NCBI RefSeq assembly: GCF_030816915.1
Contig: NZ_JAUSYN010000002.1
Location: 7,391,501 to 7,455,500 of the forward strand
DNA length: 64,000 nucleotides
Direction: 5' to 3'
DNA from: Streptomyces sp. B3I8
GTDB taxonomy: Bacteria; Actinomycetota; Actinomycetes; Streptomycetales; Streptomycetaceae
Shown: one piece after another, positions 17,226 through 24,202 of the stretch
Layout of the letters: every line of letters starts with the position of its first letter
How positions within the stretch are numbered: the stretch's first letter is position 1
Notes under the pieces: generated by a model
What the model was told of the DNA's origin: nothing
The model's input: the letters and a program-made list of their open reading frames with translations, nothing else
The model's database searches: none
Position numbers and translations under genes: made by a program

Positions 17226-17894
17226 TTGAACCTGCGCACCCGGACGACGCACCGCGCGGCGACCGTCGGACTCCTGCTGGCCGCCACGGTACTGACCGCC
17301 CCCCAGGCCGTGGCGGCAGGTACGCGCACGAGCGCCGAACCCGCGAGCAGTGCCACCGCGAAACCCCTCGGCAGGCTCGGCCCTCTCACGGCCCTCGTCA
17401 TCGAACGCCTCCTGGTGAGCGACGAGGTGGCGGCGGCGAAATTCGGCACCGACTCACCCGTCGAGGACCCGGTGCGCGAGGCCCAGGTGCTGGAGCAGGT
17501 CCGCGCGCAGGCCGAGGCCGCGGGAGTCGACGCGGACACGGCGGTGGCGTTCTTCCGGGACCAGATCACCGCGAGCAAGGAGGTGCAGCGCGCACTGTTC
17601 GCCCGCTGGACCGCTCACCCCGAAGAAGCCCCCACCACACGCCCCGACCTCGGCGTGATCCGGGTACGCCTCGACCGACTGACCACGGACCTGCTCGCGG
17701 AACTGCGGAACACGGCGGAACTCCGCGACAGGCCGGTCACCTGCTCGGTGCAGCTCGCGCTGGCGGAGGTGTCGGGAGCGGTGCGGGAGCGCCTGGACGC
17801 GCCCCACCGCCGGGCGCTGAGCACGGCGACGAACTCCGTGTGCCGCACCGGTGGGACTGTCAGTCCCGTGCCGCAGGGGACGCCGCGTTCGTGA
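17226..17894 (+). CDS. Secreted AroQ-gamma chorismate mutase
   Basis: About 222 residues: a signal peptide (RAATVGLLLAATVLTAPQ, cleavage near AVAAG) and an all-helical chorismate mutase of the exported Mycobacterium type. Diagnostic features are LVSDEVAAAKFGTDSPVED, AVAFFRDQITASKEVQ and a Cys pair (VTCSVQLA and SVCR) able to form the family's disulfide. It converts chorismate to prephenate outside the cytoplasm; the physiological role of exported forms is unclear. I prefer the TTG at 17226 because GAGG lies eight bases before it. ATG 17184 is in frame but lacks a ribosome site. Its 3' end overlaps the convergent tetR gene by 35 bp. Confidence 0.82.
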   Translation: MNLRTRTTHRAATVGLLLAATVLTAPQAVAAGTRTSAEPASSATAKPLGRLGPLTALVIERLLVSDEVAAAKFGTDSPVEDPVREAQVLEQVRAQAEAAGVDADTAVAFFRDQITASKEVQRALFARWTAHPEEAPTTRPDLGVIRVRLDRLTTDLLAELRNTAELRDRPVTCSVQLALAEVSGAVRERLDAPHRRALSTATNSVCRTGGTVSPVPQGTPRS

Positions 17895-18483
17895 GTTCGG
17901 GGATGGTGCGGGCCTTGATGATGCCTTCGACGCCGTGGAGGAAGGTGTCGGAGATCAGCTTCGGGTCGAAGAGGCAGCCGGCCGCCATCGCGCCGTCGCG
18001 GAGCATCACGAAGTGACGGCCCGCGGCCTCGGCGGGCTTGTCGCCGGTTCGGGCCAGCAGTTCGGTGACCGTGTTGAGGAACCACTGCCGGTGGGCCAGG
18101 ACGGCCTGGTGGATCGGGTGCGTGGGGTCGGAGTACTCGGCGGCCGCGTTGAGGAAGGCGCAGCCGCGGAACCCGGCGGACCGGATCCCGTCGGTGATCG
18201 CCTTGGCCACGGCCCGCACCTGGTCGGTCGGGGACGCACCGCTCGCCCGAGCGGCGTCGACCTGTCCCCGGATGGCCTGGTCGGCCTGGTCCAGATAGGC
18301 CAGGACGAGGTCTTCCTTGCTGGCGAAGTGCCGGTAGAGGGTGGCCCGGGTCACCTTGGCCTCGGCGACGATCCGGTCGATGCCGACGGAGTGGATCCCC
18401 TCCGCGTAGAAGATCCGGGTCGCGGTGTTGAGCAACCGGGTCCGTGCCTCGGACACGGTGCCGCCTTCAGTACTCCGACTCAT
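17860..18483 (-). CDS. TetR-family regulator, paralogue A
   Basis: 207 residues. The DNA-binding domain runs from about residue 11 to 60 (LLNTATRIFYAEGIHSVGID, then KVTRATLYRHFASKEDLVLA). The helix-turn-helix is identical to paralogue B at 19069-19677, and long stretches of the ligand domain match as well. A TetR-type box sits about 20 bp upstream of the ATG (18503-18523), so it probably represses itself. The ribosome site is poorly spaced, and TACCGT seven bases before the ATG suggests a leaderless start. Likely candidate for binding the shared boxes in this window. Confidence 0.87.
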   Translation of the reverse strand: MSRSTEGGTVSEARTRLLNTATRIFYAEGIHSVGIDRIVAEAKVTRATLYRHFASKEDLVLAYLDQADQAIRGQVDAARASGASPTDQVRAVAKAITDGIRSAGFRGCAFLNAAAEYSDPTHPIHQAVLAHRQWFLNTVTELLARTGDKPAEAAGRHFVMLRDGAMAAGCLFDPKLISDTFLHGVEGIIKARTIPELTNAASPAARD

Positions 18484-18502
18484 GCCTCCCACGGTACCAA
18501 AC

Positions 18503-18523
18503 GGTAGAACGTTCAGTCTTGAG
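18503..18523 (+). promoter_or_regulatory. TetR-type box upstream of tetR A
   Basis: AGAACGTTCAGTCTTGAG. A single copy in this gap, just upstream of the minus-strand tetR A start. Confidence 0.65.
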
Positions 18524-19068
18524 GGCTTTCGCCCGAAGTCGGGCGATGCGGGCCGCGGGGCGGAGGGCGACGGTCCGGCCCGGCGAGTCCGAGATGCGCG
18601 CCGGGCCGGGAGGAACGGTGGCCGGGGCGATGTCCGCGTCCGCGGTGTGGGCGTACCGGCGTGCGGCGAGGAGTGCCGTGGTGCCGCCGCTCCGGATCGC
18701 CCGTGACCGACGGCGCCGTGACGGAGGACCGGCGCGGACGGTTCGGCTCCCGCGAGGCGAGGAGTTCGTCGATGTCCACCGTGGTGAGACCGCGCGCTCG
18801 TGTCCCGCTCCTCGCTGACCTCGCGGTCGCGACGACGTCGCCGGTGTGGCCGCCCGGCGAGCAGTACCGCTGTCGAGTGCGGGCCGGCAGGTCAGGCGGC
18901 GCGAGCCCGTGTAGTGGCACAGCACCACCCGGTACCGCTCGGCCGGCCTCGGCACCACGAGACGTCCTCCCCGCCGGGCGGGTGCTTCCGCGGAGGTGGG
19001 GAGGAACATGCGTGAAGGCGCGTGCGCCGTCGGCCGAGGAGACGGGGGGACCCGTCGGCCGGGCAGCC
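18524..19068. other. Gap between the two tetR paralogues, no intact gene
   Basis: About 545 bp of GC-rich sequence. Minus-strand frames carry a short plausible peptide (GLTTVDIDELLASREPN), but it is broken by frame changes and I cannot assign it. Probably a decayed gene trapped between the duplicated regulators. Confidence 0.4.
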
Positions 19069-19677
19069 TCAAACCTTGCGCGGGGCGAGTTCGGGGACGG
19101 CACGGGCCCTGATGATGCCTTCGACGCCGTGGAGGAAGGTGTCGGAGATCAGCTTCGGGTCGAAGAGGCAGCCGGCCGCCATCGCGCCGTCGCGGAGCAT
19201 CACGAAGTGACGGCCCGCGGCCTCGGCGGGCTTGTCGCCGGTTCGGGCCAGCAGTTCGGTGACCGTGTCGAGGAACCACTGCCGGTGGGCCAGGACGGCC
19301 TGGTGGATCGGGTGCGTGGGGTCGGAGTACTCGGCGGCCGCGTTGAGGAAGGCGCAGCCGCGGAACCCGGCGGACCGGATGCCCTGGGTGATGGACGTGG
19401 CCACGGCCCGCACCTGGTCGGCCGGGGCGGGGGCGTCGGCCAGGGCGGCGCCCACCTGTCCCCGGACGGCCTGGTCGGCCTGCTGCAGGTAGGCGAGGAC
19501 GAGGTCTTCCTTGCTGGCGAAGTGCCGGTAGAGGGTGGCCCGGGTCACCTTGGCCTCGGCGACGATCCGGTCGATGCCGACGGAGTGGATCCCCTCCGCG
19601 TAGAAGATCCGGGTTGCCGTGTTGAGCAGCCGCGTCCGGGCCTCGGACACGGCGGCACCTTCAATGCTCCGACTCAT
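19069..19677 (-). CDS. TetR-family regulator, paralogue B
   Basis: 202 residues, a close duplicate of the regulator at 17860-18483. The helix-turn-helix is identical; differences cluster in one linker (about residues 65-95) and at the C-terminus. DNA identity is near-perfect over long blocks, for example 19112-19272 against 17920-18080, which indicates recent duplication or gene conversion. A TetR-type box lies just upstream (19701-19720). Because the recognition helix is the same, A and B should bind the same sites but may respond to different ligands. Confidence 0.87.
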   Translation of the reverse strand: MSRSIEGAAVSEARTRLLNTATRIFYAEGIHSVGIDRIVAEAKVTRATLYRHFASKEDLVLAYLQQADQAVRGQVGAALADAPAPADQVRAVATSITQGIRSAGFRGCAFLNAAAEYSDPTHPIHQAVLAHRQWFLDTVTELLARTGDKPAEAAGRHFVMLRDGAMAAGCLFDPKLISDTFLHGVEGIIRARAVPELAPRKV

Positions 19678-19700
19678 ACGCTCACTTACCCGACTGGCGC

Positions 19701-19720
19701 GATAGAACGTTCGTTTTAGC
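19701..19720 (+). promoter_or_regulatory. TetR-type box upstream of tetR B
   Basis: GATAGAACGTTCGTTTTAGC. The left half is intact, while the right half is diverged from GGTCTTGAC. Confidence 0.55.
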
Positions 19721-19800
19721 CATCGTACGCCGAACAGCCCTGTGGATGCAGGAAACCGTCCGGCCGGGGGAGGGGAGGCTTGCTCTCCCGGCCGGGGGCG

Positions 19801-20229
19801 TCAGGCCACCGTCACGTCGAGGGTGACCGGGAGGTTGCCGCGGGTGGCGTTGGAGTACGGGCACATCGCGTGGGCCGCCTCCACGAGCTTGTCCGCCGTC
19901 TCCTGCTCGACGCCGGACAGTTCGACGCGCAGGACGGCGCTGAGGCCGAAGCCGCCCTCGGGAGTCTTCTGAACACCCACCTCGGCGACGACGGTGGAGT
20001 CGGAGATCTCGGTCCGCTGCTGAGCCGCTACGGCCTTGAGTGCGGAGTGGAAGCACGAGGCCCAGCCGGCCGCGAACAACTGTTCGGGATTGGTCGCGCC
20101 GCCGGGGCCGCCCATCTCCTTCGGGATCGCCAGGGTGAGGTCGAGCAGTCCGTCATTGGTCCGGGCGCGGCCCCCCGACCTGCCGTCGCCGGTGGACGTG
20201 GCGATGCCTCTGTACGGGATGTCGGTCAC
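19801..20229 (-). CDS. ohr: Organic hydroperoxide resistance protein (Ohr/OsmC family)
   Basis: 142 residues, full Ohr length. It carries both redox Cys residues, Cys59 in GWASCFHSAL and Cys123 in HAMCPYSNATRGN. Ohr proteins reduce organic hydroperoxides with lipoyl-protein electrons in the cytosol. The GTG at 20229 follows GGAGAG. Ohr is usually controlled by the MarR-type repressor OhrR. No such gene is visible here; instead two TetR-type boxes (20273 and 20325) flank a TTGACG/CACACT promoter, and a TetR gene lies on the other side. This suggests an atypical peroxide or electrophile circuit. Confidence 0.9.
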   Translation of the reverse strand: MTDIPYRGIATSTGDGRSGGRARTNDGLLDLTLAIPKEMGGPGGATNPEQLFAAGWASCFHSALKAVAAQQRTEISDSTVVAEVGVQKTPEGGFGLSAVLRVELSGVEQETADKLVEAAHAMCPYSNATRGNLPVTLDVTVA

Positions 20230-20272
20230 TTCTCTCTCCTCGGATCGGAGGGCCGTGGTGGCCCTCGACAAA

Positions 20273-20287
20273 GTAGAACGTTCTGTC
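20273..20287 (-). promoter_or_regulatory. TetR-type box (ohr proximal site)
   Basis: GTAGAACGTTCTGTC, downstream of the predicted ohr -10 (CACACT, complement of 20296-20301). Confidence 0.65.
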
Positions 20288-20318
20288 TCTATGTGAGTGT
20301 GTCCACGGAGGCGGTCGG

Positions 20319-20339
20319 CGTCAAGACAGAACGTTCTAC
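20319..20339 (-). promoter_or_regulatory. TetR-type box with ohr -35 (ohr distal site)
   Basis: On the minus strand, AGAACGTTCTGTCTTGAC. The TTGACG (20319-20324) is followed by 17 bases and CACACT. Its centre is 53 bp from the proximal box and in opposite orientation. Confidence 0.7.
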
Positions 20340-20470
20340 TGCTTTGCAGTCCTGGTCTGTTTCGCCGTCTCGGGGCAGGTCTCCGGGGCAGGGCCTGGAG
20401 CAGGTCTCCGGGGGGAGGAGCCCGGGGCGGGCCTCCGGGGGAGGGGAGTGCGGGGATCTATGATGGCCGC

Positions 20471-21103
20471 ATGGCGAGGGTTTCAGGTTCGGCGTCGGCT
20501 GGTGCCGGCTTGAGCAGCCGCGAGGTCATCTTGAACGCGGCTCGTTCGCTCATCGGTGAAAAGGGCTACGACGGCATGGCCATCTCGGACCTGTCGGCGC
20601 AGTCGGGGCTCCCGCCCAGCTCGATCTACTACCACTTCGGCAACAAGTTCGGCGTGCTGGCGGCGCTGCTCGAGCGCACCTTCGAGGAACTCCACGCCCT
20701 GTTCCCCAATCCGTCCTCGTTCGACGAACTGGCACCGTTCGAGCGCCTGGAGGCATGGTTCTCGGCTGCCTGCGGCTCCCTCGACCGGCGCCCCGACTAC
20801 CTGCGTCTGCTGGTCGCCGTCAGCGTCGGCCCGCACAAGGATGCCGAGGCCGTGCAGCGGATCGTGCGTCGCATCCGGGACTACGCCCACAAGTCGTGGG
20901 TGGACGCCCTGACCCCGATATTCGTGCCGGACGGCGGCGACGAGGACGCGCAAGCGCTCGTCCAGGAGCTGGCGGTCCTCGGGCGGGCCCTGACGGACGG
21001 CCTGTCGGTGACCAACAGCTTCGACAACGTGGCCTACAGCTCCCATGTCGCCCCGTTCCTCTCGATGGTCCGCGGCCTGGCGGCGCAGCGCGGAGCGGCG
21101 TAG
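20471..21103 (+). CDS. TetR-family regulator divergent from ohr
   Basis: 210 residues. The helix-turn-helix (LNAARSLIGEKGYDGMAISD, then LPPSSIYYHFGNKFGVL) and ligand domain are typical of TetR. The recognition helix differs from that of paralogues A and B, so it may recognise another site. ATG 20471 gives the normal N-terminus; no strong ribosome site precedes it. It shares its upstream region with ohr, where the two boxes lie 132-198 bp from its start. It may regulate ohr or the downstream catabolic genes; I cannot tell which. Confidence 0.85.
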   Translation: MARVSGSASAGAGLSSREVILNAARSLIGEKGYDGMAISDLSAQSGLPPSSIYYHFGNKFGVLAALLERTFEELHALFPNPSSFDELAPFERLEAWFSAACGSLDRRPDYLRLLVAVSVGPHKDAEAVQRIVRRIRDYAHKSWVDALTPIFVPDGGDEDAQALVQELAVLGRALTDGLSVTNSFDNVAYSSHVAPFLSMVRGLAAQRGAA

Positions 21104-21174
21104 CGCGGAGTGGCGTGGCGGGGCGGGGCGGGTCGTAGCGCGGCCTGACACGGTCGGCCGACCGCGAAGTTGCG

Positions 21175-21218
21175 GCAGAACGTTCGGTCTTGACGGAGGG
21201 GTGTGGCGACCCTAGGCT
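21175..21218 (+). promoter_or_regulatory. TetR-type box joined to a strong promoter
   Basis: AGAACGTTCGGTCTTGAC overlaps TTGACG (21190-21195), followed by exactly 17 bases and TAGGCT (21213-21218). This is the best promoter of the set, and it points toward the small ORF at 21311. I see no good second box at +52. Confidence 0.7.
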
Positions 21219-21310
21219 GCCGTTCGTACCGAGTGCTCCAGTCAAGGCGGGCATGAAGATCCTGCCGCTTTGCGTCCACACCTCGCCGCACGCCTCGCAG
21301 GAGACACGCC

Positions 21311-21523
21311 ATGCCTCAATGGGCTGTCACCATCCCGACGCTCACCGCTCAAGGGACGTTCGGGACGCATGTCTTCATCGTCACCGCCGACCGCCCCGAA
21401 GAGGCCTGCGGCCATGCCGTGGCCAGGGCGGACACGCCGGCGTCGCGGCGCCATCGCCGCGACGCGACCCTGCGGCTCGCGGCCCTGACCGTCGCCGAGA
21501 TAACTCCCCGGTGGGGCATGTAG
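21311..21523 (+). CDS. Small uncharacterised protein (70 aa)
   Basis: Frame starting MPQWAVTIPTLTAQGTFGTH and rich in Ala/Arg/Thr toward the end. The ATG is preceded by CAGGAGA at a good distance, and it is the first such start after the box-linked promoter at 21190-21218. No domain recognised. The N-terminal half looks like a beta-rich strand pattern also seen in short actinomycete orphans. It could be a truncated gene; the promoter and ribosome site favour expression. Confidence 0.5.
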   Translation: MPQWAVTIPTLTAQGTFGTHVFIVTADRPEEACGHAVARADTPASRRHRRDATLRLAALTVAEITPRWGM

Positions 21524-21573
21524 CCGGATTCGCACAGCCGTGTCGCGGAGGTAGCCAACACGGTGCGAGCGCC

Positions 21574-21594
21574 GTAGAGTGAACGCTACATACA
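21574..21594. promoter_or_regulatory. Catabolic operator, copy 1
   Basis: AGTGAACGCTACATACA preceded by GTAG. It matches 32495-32515 at 19 of 21 positions and is a partial palindrome (TGTA...TACA type). TAGAGT at 21575-21580 may be the -10, so a bound regulator would block transcription of the operon starting at 21772. Confidence 0.65.
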
Positions 21595-21771
21595 CAACGC
21601 TCCATGCGCGCCAGGGCCGCGCCGTATGACCCGGTCGAGGGCGCTGCGGCCGGAGCGTGACATCCCTGGCTCCGTCGCAGGTGGTCACCGCAGACGAGGC
21701 TCGGCCGCCGTGAAGAGAGACCCGACGTACGACCCGGTGCTACCCAGCACTGCCCAGCGAGGAGGCTGCAC

Positions 21772-22554
21772 GTGGCGGACACATCGGAGAATGTCGCCCG
21801 TACCGGCATCGGACCCGTTCTCGTCCTGCTGCACGGGGGAGGTCCGGGCGTCGACGCCGAGAGCAACTGGGCGAGCGTGCGCTCGCGGCTCTCGGACGAG
21901 TTCCGCTGCCTGGCCCCGGATCTCCTCGGGTTCGGCGCCCGGATCGAAGGGCCGGCCGGAATACGGGGGCCGCGCGCCTGGGCGCTGGCGCGGGCACGGC
22001 AGGTCCTGGACCTCCTCGACCGCGAGGGACTGGAACGCGTACACCTCCTCGGCAACTCCACCGCCGGCGGAGCCGCGGCACTGGCGCTCCTGTCCCTGGC
22101 ACCCGACCGCGTCGGTCGGGCGGTCGTCATGGGAGGTGCGGGAACCGGACCGCCGCCGCGGGTCGTTCCCTTCTACGACGACCCGACCGAGAACTCGATG
22201 CGCGCCACCCTCGGGCGGCTGGTCGCCGACGAGAGCGCCCACCGCGCGCTCCTCGACGCCCTCACCGCCGTCCGGCTGCGCCAGGCGCTGCGCCCCGGAG
22301 CGGAGCCGGCGTTCCGGTCGATGTTCGCCGACGTCGCGGGCGGTCCCCCTCCCGTCGATCTCACGAAGCTCGCCAATCCGGTGCTCGCCCTGCACGGCGC
22401 CCGCGACCGGGTCTCACCGGTCGAGGTCTCCGAGCGCCTTGTCGATGCCCTGCCCGACGCCCGCCTGGAGGTGGTGGCGGGGGCGGGCCACTGGATCCAT
22501 GTCGATCGGCCGGACGCCTTCTGCGGCCTGGTAGGAGAGTTCCTGAGCGCATGA
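21772..22554 (+). CDS. Alpha/beta hydrolase, meta-cleavage product hydrolase-like
   Basis: 260 residues. The oxyanion region is LLHGGGPGVDAESNW. The nucleophile Ser lies in GNSTAGG, where relatives have GNSxGG. The Asp is in LHGARDRVSP and the His in GAGHWIHVD. This is the MhpC/BphD/HsaD layout: hydrolysis of a C-C bond in ring-fission products. The inserted Ala in the elbow (GNSTAGG) is unusual. The start codon is GTG. Its stop overlaps the next gene by ATGA. First gene of a probable four-gene operon (to 30103), with a shared operator upstream. A second hydrolase at 32530 is more canonical, so this one may act on a different substrate. Confidence 0.85.
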   Translation: MADTSENVARTGIGPVLVLLHGGGPGVDAESNWASVRSRLSDEFRCLAPDLLGFGARIEGPAGIRGPRAWALARARQVLDLLDREGLERVHLLGNSTAGGAAALALLSLAPDRVGRAVVMGGAGTGPPPRVVPFYDDPTENSMRATLGRLVADESAHRALLDALTAVRLRQALRPGAEPAFRSMFADVAGGPPPVDLTKLANPVLALHGARDRVSPVEVSERLVDALPDARLEVVAGAGHWIHVDRPDAFCGLVGEFLSA

Positions 22555-24182
22555 CGAAAGCAACCAGCAACAGCGAGGACCGTGTCCCGGTCCTGGTCGT
22601 CGGTGCCGGGCCCGCCGGGCTGACCCTCGCCATCGACCTGGCCCGGCGCGGCGTGCGGTGCCATGTAGTGGAGGCGGCCGAGGAACGGGCCGTCAACCCC
22701 CGGTGCAACACCACCTCCGCACGGTCCATGGAGATCTTCCGCAGACTCGGAGTGGCCGACGACGTCCGGCGTGCCGGGCTCCCCGAGAACCACCCCACCA
22801 CCATCCAGTACCGGACGACCCTGACCGGTGAGGAGATCTTCCGCATCGACCTGCCGTCGGCCCGCGACGTGCTGGACGGGGAGGGAAAGGAGGACTGGCC
22901 GACCCCGGAGCCGCAGCACCGGATCTCGCAGCTCTACCTCGAGCCGATCCTGGAGGAGTACGCGCGCCGGCTCCCCGGGCTCACCCTGGAGCGGGGCACC
23001 CGCCTGGTCGGGTTCGAGCAGGACGACGACCATGTCGAGGCGGTCGTGGAGAGTGCCGGGGAGCGCCGCACCCTGCGGTGTGCCTACGTGGTCGGCTGCG
23101 ACGGCGCCCACAGCACCGTGCGGCGTCGACTCGGCATCCGCTACGAGGGCGTCGACGCCCTCCAGAAGTTCGTCTCCACCTACCTCCGCTCGCCCGAGCT
23201 CGGGCGGCTGGCCGCACGGGACCGGGCGTGGACGTACTGGACCTACGGCCGTCGGATCTCCTCCCTCATCGCCATCGACGGTGACACGCGGTGGCTGCAC
23301 CACGTGGCCTTCGCCCCCGACCACGACACCGAGGCCGAGGACCCCGAGAAGCTGCTGCGGGAGGCGGTCGGCGCATCCGTCGCGCACGAGGTGCTCGGCG
23401 TGGTGCGCTGGACCGGACGCCGGCTGGTCGCCCAGCGGTATCGCACCGGGCGCGTGTTCCTGGCCGGGGATGCCGCCCACATCTGGATCCCCGTCGGGGG
23501 GTTCGGCATGAACGCCGGTATCCAGGACGCGGCGGCACTGGGCTGGATGCTGGCGGCGGTCCATCACGGGTGGGCCGCACCGGAGGTACTGGACGCGTAC
23601 GAGCGGGAGCGCAGGCCGGTGGGCGAGCAGTTCGCCGCTGCGGTGGGGGCGGCGGCGGACAAGGCCTTCGCGGAGTTCTCGCCGGACATCCATCTGCCCG
23701 GTCCCGAGGGCGAGCGTGCCCGCGCGGAGTTCGCCGCCCGGCTCGCCGCCTCGGAGCCGCAGCGCTACTCGCCCGACGGCTTCAGCTTCGGCTACCACTA
23801 CGCGGACTCGCCCCTCGTGGTCGGGGGCGAGGAACAGGCCGCGATCACCATGGGCGACCACCTCCGGCGGGCACAGCCGGGGTTCCGGCTGCCGCACGTC
23901 TGGCTCGACGACGAGCGTTCCGTGCTCGATGTGCTCGGTCCCGGCTTCACCCTGCTGCGGACCGACCCGGGCGTCGGCGTGACGTCGTGGACCTCGGCGG
24001 CCGACCGCCTCGGCATCCCGCTCGCCGTCGTCGACCTGCCGGCACCCCGGCCCGACCACTACCCCACCGAGCTGCTGCTCGTACGCCCCGACCAGCACGT
24101 CGCCTGGATGGGCGGGCCGCAGGCCCGTCCCGAGGAACTCCTGCGGACAGTCACCGGGCGGGCCGCCGCCCCTCAGCGGTAG
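22551..24182 (+). CDS. FAD-dependent aromatic ring hydroxylase (MhpA/PheA-type)
   Basis: 543 residues of the class A flavoprotein monooxygenase family. The FAD-binding motif GAGPAG is at about residues 18-23. The DG motif is in GCDGAHSTVRRRLG, and the GD motif is LAGDAAHIWIPVGGFGMNAG. A thioredoxin-like C-terminal part follows, as in phenol hydroxylase and MhpA. Such enzymes use NAD(P)H and O2 to add an ortho hydroxyl to a phenolic ring, giving a catechol for extradiol cleavage. Translationally coupled (4-bp overlap) to the preceding hydrolase. Confidence 0.9.
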   Translation: MTKATSNSEDRVPVLVVGAGPAGLTLAIDLARRGVRCHVVEAAEERAVNPRCNTTSARSMEIFRRLGVADDVRRAGLPENHPTTIQYRTTLTGEEIFRIDLPSARDVLDGEGKEDWPTPEPQHRISQLYLEPILEEYARRLPGLTLERGTRLVGFEQDDDHVEAVVESAGERRTLRCAYVVGCDGAHSTVRRRLGIRYEGVDALQKFVSTYLRSPELGRLAARDRAWTYWTYGRRISSLIAIDGDTRWLHHVAFAPDHDTEAEDPEKLLREAVGASVAHEVLGVVRWTGRRLVAQRYRTGRVFLAGDAAHIWIPVGGFGMNAGIQDAAALGWMLAAVHHGWAAPEVLDAYERERRPVGEQFAAAVGAAADKAFAEFSPDIHLPGPEGERARAEFAARLAASEPQRYSPDGFSFGYHYADSPLVVGGEEQAAITMGDHLRRAQPGFRLPHVWLDDERSVLDVLGPGFTLLRTDPGVGVTSWTSAADRLGIPLAVVDLPAPRPDHYPTELLLVRPDQHVAWMGGPQARPEELLRTVTGRAAAPQR

Positions 24183-24202
24183 AGAGCAACAGGAGAAGGT
24201 AC

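Noticed and set aside
18524..19068. A real gene between the two tetR paralogues
   Set aside because: Coding-like fragments change frame and show no start codon with a ribosome site or known domain.
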